Assembly (NCBI RefSeq): GCF_020382885.2
Contig: NC_058510.1
Coordinates: 6,506,862-6,570,861 of the forward strand
Direction: 5' to 3'
Origin: Scatophagus argus
Taxonomy: Eukaryota > Chordata > Actinopteri > Scatophagidae
Length of the DNA: 64,000 nt
The translations under genes and the position numbers were made by a program. The first letter of the stretch is position 1. Each line of letters opens with the position of its first letter. The notes beneath the pieces are model-generated. The model saw only the letters and a program-made list of their open reading frames with translations, was not told the DNA's origin and did not search any database. Shown piece by piece: positions 23,481-36,264 of this stretch.

Positions 23481-26400
23481 TCACACAGCTGAGCTGCCGT
23501 CGTGGCCCAGAATGTGGCTGATGTTATGGGCAGGACGATTGGGCTGCTTGCCAGAGTCGGCAGACGAGGTGTTGGAGAGGGACAGCAGTGGAGACATTGG
23601 CATGGCCGAACCATCAGTGGGCATGCCCGTGGCGATCTCAGGAAACAGCGAGGTGAGGCTGAAGTTAGATATATGAGGGGTGATTCCAGAGGAGTTTGCA
23701 ATGGGCATAGGGGGCATATCCGGAAGCAAAGGGAAGCTGGCCTGGCCAAAACCCACAGGGCGAGGCGGGGAGAGAATAGAGCCAAAACGGTTATTGAGTG
23801 GAGCAGCGCTGCCCTTGTCGGCACTTGGGCTGGTAAACATTTGGTTGGGAAAGTACTGGAGGGTAACATCGCTGGAAAGGCTGGGGTGAGCAGCTGGAGA
23901 ATAAGAAGGGTAGAAGGAGGGTAACGTGTTCTGGGGCTCCACGGGGAGAAGGGATGGTGTGCGGGAGGCGTTGGGCTGGCTGACTGGAGGGATGAAAGTG
24001 GAGTTAGCATTGATGGGAGGTGGAGGATTCATCCCTCCCTCTGGAATAAAGGGGAAACCAAAGTTTTGTGCTAAGTGTTGGTCAGGAACCAGGTTGTTGT
24101 CACTAGGAACCTGAGCACTATCCGCCATAAAGCGAACGATGGTGCTGCGCCGTGCCTCTCCTCCAGACTGAGGTCTGCCCAGCAGCACCCCTCCTCCCGA
24201 GGGCAGAGACAGGTGGCCCTCGGGCTCAAAGGGGTTACTGTGTCTCAGAGCACCCGATCGAGCCCGGTCACCAGGTCTCAGCTTGGCAGGCTGAGCGTCG
24301 CGGGCGATATTGCGAGAGTGTTGGCTAACAGCAGTGGGTGGTCTGGAGGGTGCTGAGGAGCGGCCTGGCTCAGAGCTGCTGTGTGGGGTTGGAGGGTGGG
24401 GGAGACCTGCACGAACACCTGGGCCTCCATGCATATTACTGCTGACCTGAGAAATATGGCCTTTGTTGCCTTCTCCAAGTCGCATTACTGGAGTCTTCTG
24501 TGTCTGGGGCACACTGGGGCTGGAGGTCTTGGCCTGTATGTCTCCTGAGGAGCTTCCAGGCACACAGCTGTACTCCATGCTAACTGGGGGACAGCAATGC
24601 ACTCGCTGGTGGTTGCCCTGCTCAGGAAGGTGGGGGGAAAGGAGGCTTTGCATGAAGCTCTGGTGACAACCGTCCTGCTCCCGGGACAGTGCCGGTCCAA
24701 CCTGCACTCCCTGTGAGCCAGGATGAGCTGCACTGTAGCCACCACGATTTCTGGCATCTGCTGGAGGGCCAACACCCATTCTGAAACCTCCCTGCTGCTG
24801 CCCCTGAGGGCCCCTCTGGGAGGGTGGTACAGACTTTGAGGACATGTCACTCCCACGAGACACCTGAACCTCAAAACCACCGAGTTGATGTGCTGCTCCT
24901 CCTCCTCCACCTCCTCCTCCCCCCATGGCCTTGAATGGTGGGCACTCTGAGACACGCTGAACATCGGCAGACACGGGATGGTCGGAGGGCAGGCGATTCT
25001 GTTGGTTGTGTGCAATGTTTGGCTTCCCTCGTGACGTGTCCAGGTAACCGCGGAGATCTGGTTGCTCCTGTGTGGCGCCGCGGCCTGACTGAAGGTGGAG
25101 ACCCATGCGCTGTTGCTGGTCACCACTGGTAGAACTTTTACCGATGAGCGCCTCCGCAGAGTAATTGGAGACACGGTGACGTTCCTGACGTGACGGAGCA
25201 CAGGCCATGTCAGATGAACGCGACACAGGATTGCTGGGAGGAGAGATGAGCTGCTGCTCCAGAGTCCTAGAGCTCATCATCCTCTGCATAGCGTTATGGT
25301 CCTGACCAGGCTGAGGGAGGGAAAAGTCAAAATGTTATTTTCAAACAAATCAGATTTTCCACATCAGTCTGTACTTTTAGGTCAATAAATGACAGAAATA
25401 AAGCCAAACATTGTGTGAAAAGTCATTCAGTTATGAATGATGCTGTTGGTATCCAAAACCATAAGTTAAACATATTTTCTGCAGAGCTGAAGATCCAGGA
25501 CAGAAAATGGTCCCACACAAGCATTTTGTTTAGGGGAATTTGTTTTTCTTTAATTGCCTAGCATCTGTAGAGGATCCGCTGTGGTGGCGTGTTACAGATT
25601 TCATTTCTGTTGATTAGCTGATTCCACAATTACTTTATTTTTATCAAATGTATGAACTGATTTAAACCTTGAAAATGCAAGTTAAATATAAGTATACACT
25701 GAGCAGTTCAAATCTCAGTTCAAATCTCTGTCATAGTATCCACCACGTAACACAAACCTTGAGGTGTTCCTGCTGAGCCAGGTGGCTGCTGTGGTGGGCC
25801 CTGGATCCTGCTGCCTGGGCGTCACAGCTCTTCTCCTGGTGTCTAAAGTGCTGTTGTTGTTGTTGCTGCTGCTGCTGGATCTGCTGCTGCAGATGCTGCT
25901 GGTGTCTGGAGTGAGAGCTCTGCTGCTGCTGCAACTGCTGCTGCTGCTGTTGGTGTTGTTGATGCTGCGTCTGTGGCTGCTGTTGATGTGTCTGCTGTTG
26001 GTGATGAGACTGTTGGTGTTGTGTTTGCTGTTGATGCTGCTGTGATTGTTGATGTGACTGTTGTTGATGCTGCTGTGATTGCTGCTGTTGCTGCTGAGCG
26101 TGCTGTTGATGCTGTGTCTGTTGTTGCTGCTGATGCGAGTGCGGCTGCTGCTGAACTCCAGACTTTTCCAGGTGATGCGGCTTCTGTTGCAGTCCAGCAG
26201 GTGAACCAGTCTGACTGCCTCTGACTAGGCCCCGCTTCTTCTGCGCATGCTGCTGCTGCTGCTCCTGCTGCTGAAGCGCCCTCTGGTGTAGTGAGTGGCG
26301 CTGTGCGGGGTCAGACTGGGTCAGGTGGTGTTGCAAATGATAGAGATGGTGTCTCTGTTGCTCTTGCTGCTGCTGCTGCTGTTTCATGTAAAGGTTTGCT

Positions 26401-29400
26401 CCCAGGTGCTGGCCAGACTGAGTTGCAGCATGCTGTGGATGACCCTGTGGCAGATGAAGCACACCTGGCTGGTTCTGCTCAGCGGGTCCTTGAGGAGGGC
26501 AGTGGCCATCTGTGGGCCGAGCCCCTGGGCTCATGAAAGAATTTGAAGAGAAGAGGGGGCCTGCACTTTCTGGATTTATCCTTGTCATGACAGCTGCAGA
26601 TGTGGGGGGCAGCTGTCCTGTCATCATCTGGCTGTGGTCTGCTGCTTTCACGTCCATACGGCTAACAGCGCTAGCAGATGGAGGGCAAGGCTTGGGCCGT
26701 TTTCCAGTGTTTAGCATCACCTCTTCCTGAGCCTGCCGCTTGGAGATGATCTTAACCTGTCGCTCACTCACACCAACTCCAGCCTGAGCTCTCATTAATG
26801 CAGTCTTTAAGGGGGTGTACTCATTCAGCTGTCCTGCACCTGAGCAGGGTGAGAGGGAATTGTTTGAGGGTTGGGATATGTGGCCTGAGGTCCCAACAGG
26901 TGAGGGAACTGAGCCCTGCTGGCCAGCGAGACTCGGGGAGCCAGGGTAGAGTTGCTGACTGGAGCTGGGCCTGATAAGGTTGTTGACACTGAGGCTAGCC
27001 ACAGTGGCGCTCTGGGTTGAGATCTGAGACTGGACCTGGGGATGAGACTGAGACTGGGAGTATGAGATGTTTTGTGGATGTCTGTTTCCACTGGGCCCAC
27101 TGACAGTCACCTCCCCATTCTGTCCTCTGATAGATACCTGGACACCAGACTTAACTGTTACTGTATCTATGGGTTTAGTCACTTTTGTCTGATGTCCAGT
27201 TGAGCCCCTTTCTTTACTGTTAGACACAGGTGGAGTTTTGGGCGGGTCCCATGTGGCTGTGGTGGGGTTTGCTGAAGCAGTGTTGTCCTCAGAGCAGCTT
27301 CCACTCCGCCTTCCTGGACTGTCCTGTTCAAGCATGGCCAAGGCCAGCATATCTGCCTGCTCAGAGGTGAACGTAAATGTTCCAAAGGAACCAGATGACG
27401 CGCTAATACTGTGGCCCTGGGGAAGCATGGATGCCACGGAAAACCCTCTGCCTCCCCCAGGCCCTGCAGACATAGGAGAATCTGTCTGTCTGCTAGAGGT
27501 CATAGGATGCTCCACAGTTTGATCGTCAAGATTAGTGTACACCGGTTGAGAAAGAGCAAAATCCTTTCTAGAGGGAGCATCAGAAGTCACTGGCAACAAG
27601 CCCTCCTTGTCTGCTGCTGTGGAGTGTCTCTCTACCTGAGCCTCTCGATCTCCTCTAGGGGTCTGGGTTGGTTTGAGTTCAGCAGGATGGCAAGGGGAGC
27701 GGTTGGGCATATTCACATCAGTCTGCTGTTGTGGCGCTCTACTGGTACTGACCCTCTTCCTCAACTCTGAACTTGTTGTAGGGATTGTGACAGAGCTGTG
27801 AGATGCAGAAAAAGTTACGGCAGGCGATGAGAGCGCCACAGTTGTGGACACCAAGGCTGGAGTGGTGGTATGGGATGTAGATTTATTACATGAATGAGGA
27901 TTGTGAGTATTACTGGGGATTACCTGGGAATGACATACTGAAGCTGGTTGGGAATTTAAAGATAATGGTGCAGTAGCTGTGATACTGCTGGTGCAGATTG
28001 GAGTCAGACATGCAGCAGAAACTGTGGCAGTTGCAACTGAGGCAGTTGCAGAACTGACTCCAGTTCTGCTCTGTCTAGAAACAGCAGTGGTGGCAGTTGA
28101 CTGTGTTGTGCCAGTTGTTGAACTGGTGGTTGCCTGTTTAACCTCTGGAACTGACAGTTTGGCTACAGCTGAGTTGTTGTCAGAAACTACAGCTGGTTCA
28201 TGCTCAATGGGAACAGCTACACCAACTAATGGCTTGACTGATGTGGCACTGACAGTTGTAACTGCAGCTGCCACACTACTACTAGCATTAGAATGACTGA
28301 ATACAACATCAGACTGAGTTGCACTGACAGGGCTTTTGCTCTGTGAATAGGACTGACTAAGTGCAGTTGACTCATTAGATGAACTGCACACAATCATTAT
28401 CTGAGCATTTTGTGTAGAAGTGACATTTACTATAGCTTTACTACAATCTGGAGTTGTTATAGCTGAGGTACAGGTAGGGGGAATGTCTGTGACTGTTACA
28501 GTTGACGACTGCACATCTTGAGATACTGTAACTTGAACTGTCTGACTTTCTCCTGCAGCAGCCACTGGCTTGGCTGAAACAGCAACAGCAGGCTGTGCTT
28601 GACTGAGCTCTTTTTTCTTGGTTGGTTTAATCCTTTTAGCTGTTGTCCTCTTTGTATTCAAAGTTGTGCGAAGTCTCTTTCCCGTAGGCTTCGGTGCATT
28701 AACCACCAGTCCTGATTTGACTGGATTCAAACCAGGGACTTGTAGCTGCCGGGCAGGTAGAGCAAGTGTGGTTCCAGGGACAGATGTTGGAGCAAGAGGC
28801 TGCTTCTGCTGGACTACTGATGATGGAGCAGCTGGAGACTGACCATTGTTCTGGCTAGAAATGGTAAGTGGAAGGCCCTGAGAGATGCTCTGATTGAGAC
28901 TGCTGAGTGCTCCTAAACTCTTGAGGGCCACATTAGTAGTTGGTTCCTCAGTGGTGGTGGGCTGGACCAGCTGGAGTGTGCTCTGGCCACCCTGGGAGCT
29001 GGGTTTGTCAGAAGTCTTCACAGGCTGCAAGGCAAACACCTGGCCATTCACAGTGATAGTCTGTGGGGTCGGAGGAACCGGTGTGGAAGAAGAGGCTTGG
29101 GTGACCTGAAGGGGATGGTTCATTTGAGGCTGAACAGGGCGTGGGAGAATGTGCACCAGCTGCTTTCCTCCAACACTCTGTAAGGCAGTGGCAGACACAG
29201 AACTGCTGGTTGAGGGTATTTGAGTGGACACAACAGGTACTGCAGCAGGCACAGCTGCAGGCACCATGCCAACTTGAGGATTCTGAGGGGCAGGTGCAGC
29301 CTGATTGGGTGCCTGGATGATTACAATATGCTGACAAGGTGTCTGATTTGTCATTTCCTCCCTTACAACTGATTGAGTAGGACAAGTACTAGCCTGCTGC

Positions 29401-31523
29401 AGGATGACCACACTCGGGTTGTTAGTGTTCTGTGGGGCTGTTACAGCTGAGGCTGTCCCTCCAGTTGGGTTGACCTGCAGCACCTGCATGGTCTGAAGGA
29501 GGGGCAACACGGTGGCCTGCTGCTGGGGTACCAGGGCGGGCTGAGGCTGTGGAATGAGGGCTGCTTGAGGGTGGGGAACCATCGATGCTGGTTGAAGTAC
29601 AGCAGGCTGGGGCTGTGACACAATGGCAGGGTGGGCCACCACAGCTGGCTGGGGTACTATTGCTGCCTGGGGGAGAACAGCACACTGAGGTTGGGGGGCT
29701 AGGACAGGCTGAGGCTGAGGCTGTGCCTGGTTCAGGATTGCTGGCCGTAGCTGGGGTGGTCTCTGAAAGGGTTGTGCTTGAATGTGGGCTGTAATGGGTG
29801 CTTGCTGTACAGGCACATGTGGTTGCATCTGTATCTGAATGGGCTGAACGGAAGGTTTGGTGCCCACTGGACACACAGTCACCTGCTGAACAGTCTGAGT
29901 GGTGTTGATGACCTCAGGGGGAGAGAGACTCTGGCAGACTGGCTGCACTGTGTTTCCTGCCATTTGCAGTGTTGTCCAGGTAGTCTGTGTGCTGCCTGCT
30001 GCCCCAGCCCTAAGAAGAGCTTGGCTGTTGGGGATAGCAGTGTAACTTACATTCCTCATGGCAGTGTCCTGTGTGACGCAAGAGCAAACAACTGAGGCTG
30101 CTGCTCTGGATGTGGTCGTAGCCTGGGTAACTGTGGTGAGACTGGACACGGGCTGGGCAGGGCTTTCACTGGGGAGCTGTGGGGATGAAGTGGCTGCTAC
30201 GGTGAGAGTCGGGGCTGGAGCAACAGGCTGCGGTTGCTGAGGCAGGGCTGAGGTGGCTGCAGGGATTTGTAGGGTGATGTAAGAAACAGAGGGTGGCAGA
30301 GTGGGGGCTGCAGCTGGTGTTTCCACCACACACTGCTCTACCATTCTTAGGCCTGTTGCAGACTGGGTGGGAGTAGCAGCTGACCCAGGGACGAGTGCAG
30401 GGGTGGAGGAAGAGGTATTAACATGCAGCACGGCTCCATTAACCCTTAACCTAGCACTGACATCAGATGGTGGCTGAAGAATCAGCGCTTCAGACGGCTG
30501 TTTCGCTGGGCTAGTCTCACTCCCTGCTGGGCACATCACATTGCCATTGGAATAGACGATGATACCCTTTGGGAGTTGGTGAGTGGGGGTCACCTTTGCC
30601 ACCTTGGCGCAGCGCTGTTTGCCTTTCCAGTGAACAGTGGGGTCTTCTAGAAGGTTAATATCGTGGGCTTTAAGGAGCTCGATGTAGTGAGCACTCTCCC
30701 TCCTCAGCTCTTCCAACTGACGCCGCAGCCGACGAATCTCCTCGGCTGCACAGACACCAAGCACACATAGTAAATCAAGTGTACTTACTCATATGCTAAT
30801 GATTCCAAACATGGACATTGTTTGGTCATTCTTTCATAACTTTAATAATAATATAATTAAATTTTTAGAAACTCAAAATGTCCACCACTGTAAAAACGAT
30901 GTGTAAAACCTTACCTTGGACTTTATCTCCTCCTTCCAGAAGCATTGTGTCATTTTGTTTCTTCAGTTCATTGATGTAGCGAAAAGCCTGGTCCAAGATC
31001 ATGTTCTTACTCTTTAAATAACGGGACAGCATTTTGACGTTAACACATGCCACACAATCGTTTACTGGCCTGTACAAACACAAGGCAGTAATGTAAGCTT
31101 GTTTCTTACCTGTTTAAGTGCCTGGGAACACGGCAGGAGATTACCAATGCGGTTAATCCCAGCATTAATCTTCTCTTTTCTGTGCCTCTCAACTATATAA
31201 GGAAGAGAAGAAACTTTAATGTCCAGTTACATTTATTATGAGCATCTTTTTCTTTTAGAAAAAAATATAAAACAATAATAAAAGCATCTACACAGAGCAG
31301 CAAAGCTAGTACAAAAGCATAACAGGAGACAATATCTCACCTGCATTGTGAGATTCTTTGTTTTTCTTCTTTCTGCAAAAACATAAAATAACAGTACACG
31401 TTTTTACTACAACTATGTACACACTTATCCAAGTACCTGTGCAAATAATTTGGTCAAAAACATAGTCAGACATCCTTACTTGGGTTTACGACCAGGTGTC
31501 TGAGTTTCAGTCATCTCTGGCAT
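23481..31523 (-). CDS. usf3: USF3 (KIAA2018), giant bHLH protein
   Basis: Basic helix-loop-helix protein presumed to act on DNA in the nucleus. Coding exons in transcript order: 31523-31480, 31372-31341, 31192-31110, 31011-30915, 30745-25758, 25310-23481; frame is kept throughout, giving 2357 aa (human about 2245). The bHLH spans about residues 19-85 over four small exons: basic region SHNAVERHRKEKIN, helix 2 SKNMILDQAFRYINELKK, then a leucine-rich coiled coil (EEIRRLRRQLEEL). Nearly all the rest lies in one 5-kb and one 1.8-kb exon: Ser/Thr/Gln-rich, with a Pro-Gln pseudo-repeat (about 421-504), a Gln/His tract (about 1615-1718) and a Gly run coded near 24900. Blocks matching human USF3 as I recall it include NTQTTWTTLQ-like, FPNQMF, FGSILSPPRPVGF and the C-terminus NRPAHNISHILGHDGSSAV. 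Start: the ATG of MPEMTE, matching the human N-terminus. naa50 follows on the same strand upstream. Confidence 0.94.
25840..26150 (-). repeat. CAG/CAC-rich coding repeat (Gln/His tract of usf3)
   Basis: Minus-strand CAG, CAA, CAC and CAT codons give long Gln runs broken by His, Ser and Thr over about 100 residues. Runs of up to nine Gln (near 25850-25880) are coded by CAG/CAA mixtures. On the plus strand it reads as CTG repeats and makes spurious Leu-rich frames. Likely length-variable. Confidence 0.85.
31480..31523 (-). other. usf3: usf3 start-codon exon (coding part)
   Basis: Codes MPEMTETQTPGRKP and ends in phase 2 at a GTAAGG donor. A second in-frame ATG lies three codons later. The exon extends upstream to an acceptor at about 31605, so 31524-31604 is 5' UTR. 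Confidence 0.75.
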
Positions 31524-32250
31524 CCTGTACTAACAGTTGCCTTTACGGTAAGATACCAGTCAACACATCTAACAGCTGGTCTTTAAATCCCTTCCGTGCC
31601 CGACCTGCAAGAGCAAGACAAATAAAGCATTCGGACACAGTGTGAACTTCAAATTAGTATGATGACATCAGACAACTCTATAACATCAAAGATGCATTAA
31701 GATCACCCAACAATAATGTTGTTATATAATTTGATAAAAGATCAGCTATACATCAGGCAGTCAAAAGACTTTGTTAAGCAGCACTGAGCCTGTATTACTA
31801 CTAGGTGCTAACAAGCTGTTGTACATTAACCTAGCTTTACAGCAAACCTTAACTAATTTACCTATGTACTACAGCATTATTGCAGACTGTTTAACGAATT
31901 GTACGAACACTCTGAAGTCCTGACACTAAGTGACGATCGGATAATAACCTCGTCACATAACTAGCAAGAAACTAGCAACCTAGTCAATTACCTATTCAGC
32001 CAGCTTTCTGTTAGCTAGCCTGCTAATGGGTAGCTTAGCTTACCGTTACCGACAAAAATATCAAGAAAATTAATGGCGCATTTCTTCGCGTCCCTGCTGT
32101 TGAAAGACTGTTAATGGATGGTAGTTAACACTAACCTCTAGCCCCGACATTTTGAAGACTGTCCGTCTCTGCAAGAACTTTGAGATTGTATGCTAACTGT
32201 TAGCTAGCAAAGCATTCAACTCATCTCTCAAAACAATCTAGATACACCAA
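31524..32250 (-). promoter_or_regulatory. usf3: usf3 5' UTR, first intron and short uORFs
   Basis: On the minus strand a plausible noncoding exon ends at 32136 (GAG then GTTAGT) and splices to 31604 (after TTGCAG). The spliced leader would hold an ATG at 32150 opening a 16-codon uORF that crosses the junction and stops at 31571-31569, and a two-codon uORF (ATG TGT TGA) shortly before the usf3 ATG. The first exon is inferred from splice signals and the promoter-like sequence beyond it. Confidence 0.4.
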
Positions 32251-32376
32251 ACCTACTGAAGTAAGGGGAGGGCTTTGAAGGCGGTGCAGACCAATAGCAT
32301 TCCAGAACTTGGAGACTTCAGCCAATGACCATGCGAGAAAGGCACACGGGGCGGGTCTACAAAGAAAGCAATTGGA
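32240..32376 (-). promoter_or_regulatory. Probable usf3 promoter
   Basis: Immediately upstream of the inferred first exon are CCAAT boxes at 32291-32295 and 32322-32326 (plus strand) and 32371-32375 (as ATTGG), with a GGGGCGGG Sp1-type box at 32348-32355. No TATA box seen. The naa50 poly(A) signal lies only about 150 bp further on, so the promoter sits in a very short gap. Confidence 0.5.
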
Positions 32377-32504
32377 CATTTATGCTGTACATATTTGTAG
32401 ATAGCGTACGTTTGAAGTAAATTTTCAACCACATTTATGTGTATTTAGCAAATACTTCAGCATGTACATGCTCCAGACTGAGACGATTAGAAACACATTT
32501 ACTG

Positions 32505-33798
32505 CAAATAGTAATTCCTTTATTTAGACGTTAAAAAGTCTTACAATATAGAGCTCCAGAAAAGATAAAATTCTTCAAAGAAAGGAAAAACATGCTTATA
32601 CTACAGTGGAGAGGACACAACTCTCCTTGCATGCAGAAGGGTCAGAGCTTCCTCGGGGTAAAACACTGTTCAAAAGACCATATCAAATTTCCCAACTATC
32701 TGCAGAGCTTTAAAACCTAATGAAGGTGTGTGTAACAACAGGGGCTGATGGAGGCAGGAACTTTGAGAAGACAATTTCTGCAAGGCGGCTACATAATGTG
32801 CCAAAGGTGTTTAAGGTAAGATGTCTCAAAATGCTTCCATGCATTTAGAGACACACATCCTCACGCACCTTCATTTTACTACTGAAAATAATGCCCAAGC
32901 ATAGCCAATCTGTTGTTATTCAAACATCCCTCACAAGACATTGTTGAGTTCCCTTGTCAGAAACACATTCAATACAAAGTTTTGTTTGTTTCTCTTATTC
33001 CTTAATGTTTTCACACTTTGTAAACCCAGGAGAACCTCTGAACCATTTGCCATTTTGATGTAAAAAATAAAAATAGCAGTTGAAGGGGAATTAAATTAAC
33101 AGGCTGGAAAATAAAGTTATTCAGAAATAATGAGTGGTGACGTCTTCCCACCACCTCAAAACCGTTCAGCCTTCCTTACGCTTGTGCCAAGGGGATACAT
33201 TTCTGCTTTTCCCCTCTGGACACGACATATCAACAAACTGGTCGGACACAGTTCCCATAAATCCCAGGGTTCAGGTGGCACCGGAATACAGTCCTGACTG
33301 TTCCACATAACAACTGAAAGTATCACTCCAAGCTGACCAGCTGGGACTTGTGTGTGTCAGTGACGGTCTTTCAAACACTTTTACAGCTTCAAACCAACTG
33401 TTTTCTTTTGTTCAACTGTATAGATATGTACCCATTAGCTTCATAACCGCATAAAAACAACTCAAAACACAAACAGTATGATTTTCAAACACCACACCCT
33501 CCCCCTTCACCAAGTCTAAAACTGTCTGAAGTTGGCAACTTTGTCGATAGCATTTTTGGATACTGAGCTTTTTGTCATTTTTCAATTATCTGTATGAGGA
33601 AAGGGGAGGAATAAAATATGCAAAATTCAAAGGGGACCCCTTTGCAAAATAAATGCAGCATTTTTTTGTACTTTAAATTTGTTTTCTCTTTTTAGCGTCC
33701 TTTGAAGAAAGTGTTGAATGTCGACCCTGGGGCATTTGTCACAGTTCTGTTTCTGCAGAGGCGGGCACGTCTGTGCTCTTTCCAAATGCTGTGCGCCC
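32505..33798 (-). other. naa50: naa50 3' UTR
   Basis: About 1.3 kb from the naa50 stop to a minus-strand poly(A) signal. No other gene is visible; AT-rich unique sequence. Confidence 0.55.
32519..32524 (-). terminator. Poly(A) signal for naa50 (minus strand)
   Basis: Plus-strand TTTATT reads AATAAA on the naa50 strand, just before the usf3 promoter region. Confidence 0.5.
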
Positions 33799-36264
33799 CT
33801 ACTCCGCTTTCTGAAGCTCTCCGGTGGGTGGTGCACATGGGCTGCGCAGACTCTTCTGCAACACATGGGCATCAGCGGGCTCTATCCTCTTGTAGTAATT
33901 CTTTTTTGTTTCGATGATCTCAAAGCCAAACTTCTGGTAAAAGTGAATGGCTGACTCATTGCTGATCTGCACATGACTGCAGGGAGAGAAGGAAGAAATT
34001 TAATTAGTGGGAGAATAGTTAGAAGAATATCTTAAAGTAACAATTAGTAAAAAGTAACAATTTGGTTTGTTTTTACACCAGGGCTGAAAGAAATTGTCCA
34101 TTCAATCTTTCATCTAAAAAGATCTAATTACACTGAAAATATGTGTCAAATGCAGTTTAAGTAGACTCTACAAAAAAACATCTATGAAATCTATTCACAT
34201 TCACTTTCTGCAATTAGACACTTACAGGTAAATGTTGTCAAAAGTGCCATCCTTCTCACAGATGTTTAGCACATGGTTCAGCATCTTTGTGCCTGAAGAA
34301 AAAGACAAAAGCAAAGTTGGAAAACAAAATACTCCATTACAAGATGGTGCACTACGCCATCTTCTTGAGATGCAGAGCTGCTTACCAATTCCAAGTCTAC
34401 GGTAGGGAGCTAAACAGCCGAGTGTCATGATGTACAGTCGCTTCTGGTTCTGAGAGTGGTCCACTCTGCAGCACACAGCACCCACCGCAATGTCATTGAA
34501 GTACGCTGCAAGACACAGAAGAGGTGAGAACAAAACATCACCAAAAGACAGGGAATCCTCGCTTCCCTCTAATCTAGGGAGCAATGATTGTATTGTATGT
34601 AGACGTCTTGCTTACCTAGCTTTGCAAGCTCTCCAACTTCCAATACATCTTTGTAAAACTTGTCATTGTAGCTGACAGGGAAGATGACCTGGTTCAGGCG
34701 TTTCAGCTGCTTAATGTTGTGGGGCGTAACATCCCCCAGCTCGATCCGGCTACTGGAACAAGAGCAAAGCGGTCAAATGACTGACAACGGGTACAATGTT
34801 ATGTATTCAGGATAATATGGCTCAAATGCAATTAATATTTACTGCAGTATCTTGGTAACTTTGTGATCTAGATTAAGACTGCTGAGTACCTGAGCTAATA
34901 ACTTAACTAATAAACATTAATGCTAAAAATGATTTATCAACTGCTTTAGTCAATTAACAGAAACTTTTGTCCATCCGTCTGTTTTTTTTAAACAAACTTG
35001 TGAACTTTTATTGACCTGCAGTTCCTCTTCCTTTGTGTCGGTAAACAGACAGATGGACAGATTCTGCTTTAGGAAACTGTGATAGACATTTTTCTGCATT
35101 TTCTAACATTTTACAGAACAATCCATTAGTCAGTTAGCTTTGTGAAAATATGTGGTAGGAGCCTAAAGTTACAAATAAAGTTCAATGCCCCTGGTAAAAT
35201 CAAATGACAGGTAATCCACATGTGATAGAAGCTGTGTCACTGACCCACAAATCTTACAATATTTTCTGCTGCCAGACAAACATCCACCTAAATCACTCTG
35301 AACAAGATATACTCACCTGAAGCTAATGATTTTGATAGTCTTGTTTATCCAAACGGATATGTTACTTGCTAAAATCAAGACTCAATTCTAAGATAGCCTT
35401 GGATTATGTGTGGGTAAGCGATCCAAACACAACTCTCCAGCTATAGTTGAAGGGTTCATGGTGGTATTTATAGGAGACTACATATCCAAAAAGAAAAAAA
35501 CAAAAACCAAGAAAAAAAAAAACAGCTGTTGGTCACGTGTGTTTCTCATCAGGGTTTACAGCGCCAGCATCCGTCCACACTACGAATGGTAACGTCTGTG
35601 AAATCCTATCTGAATAGTTACGACAATCCGGCGTTAATCGCCCTCATGTTATCTGGGAGTCAAGACGATAGCCGAAAATGTGATAAAGCATAGACGTTCG
35701 CTGCTAGTGTCTAACTTTGACATGACAAGTTACACTGAGCAACCTGGCTCAAACTCTATAAAGTTGTTGTCGGGTGAAACATTAATACGGTACCCGACAC
35801 AGAGCTGATCAACATAAGATCGCTGTGCCAGCACCTTGTCCAGTAGCTATCTTAGTTAACTTGCTTGGCTACCTTGCTGCAGCTGAAGTTCAGTTAAGGT
35901 GTTGTCGACTTTGTTGCGAACACACAAATTATGTGACACACAGGGTCTGCCTATTTAGCTTAGCTATAGTGGCTTTACTGACTCAGCTTCTCACTAGTAC
36001 ATAGCTGGTTAGCTGTACTTGTTAGTGACCAGAACGAACCGACAAGCGGCTTAAGTAAACGAGAATATCCGTGCCAGAACTGTCGCAGTAACTCTACTGC
36101 AGAATGAGTTTTTTTGTCTTACACTTAAATAAAAGTAGCTTAGCAAGCTAGCTAGCCTCGCCGTCTCCTCCCCGCCTCCCCTTGTAGAAAAAAACAGACA
36201 TGAAAAACTTTACTCGTGCTAAGCTACTTATTCGTGACTCAAAAGCTTTGACTCACCCTTTCAT
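33799..36264 (-). CDS. naa50: NAA50, N-alpha-acetyltransferase 50 (NatE catalytic subunit)
   Basis: GNAT-fold enzyme that transfers acetyl from acetyl-CoA to the N-terminus of proteins starting with Met followed by a hydrophobic residue; associates with the NAA15/NAA10 ribosomal NatA complex and is needed for sister-chromatid cohesion. Exons in transcript order: 36264-36257, 34752-34616, 34505-34386, 34292-34226, 33976-33799; total 169 aa, the same length as human NAA50. The first exon holds only 8 coding bases (ATGAAAGG) and a 1.5-kb intron follows, so the start relies on the conserved MKGSRIELGD. Visible motifs: substrate-site FPVSYND, catalytic Tyr73 in RLYIMTLG, acetyl-CoA loop RRLGIG (RxxGxG type) at about 84-89, His112 in LHVQISNES and the NYYKRIEPADAHVLQK block. 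The last 15 or so residues diverge from human, as expected for a disordered tail. Shares an upstream region of about 1.3 kb with atp6v1a, transcribed divergently. Confidence 0.97.

Noticed and set aside
23348-24010. 220-codon minus-strand open frame overlapping the usf3 last exon
   Set aside because: It is in another frame of the real usf3 exon, which has recognisable conserved protein sequence and the conserved C-terminus.
24335-24343. TGGGTGGTC, a perfect GLI-binding consensus, within 3 kb of the Hedgehog co-receptor gene boc
   Set aside because: It lies in usf3 coding sequence, and a 9-mer is expected about once per 130 kb per strand by chance, so one hit in this window is unremarkable.
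25764-26546. Leu- and Val-rich open frames on the plus strand opposite usf3
   Set aside because: They are the complement of the CAG/CAC codons of the Gln/His tract (CTG = Leu), with no start, splice or domain support.
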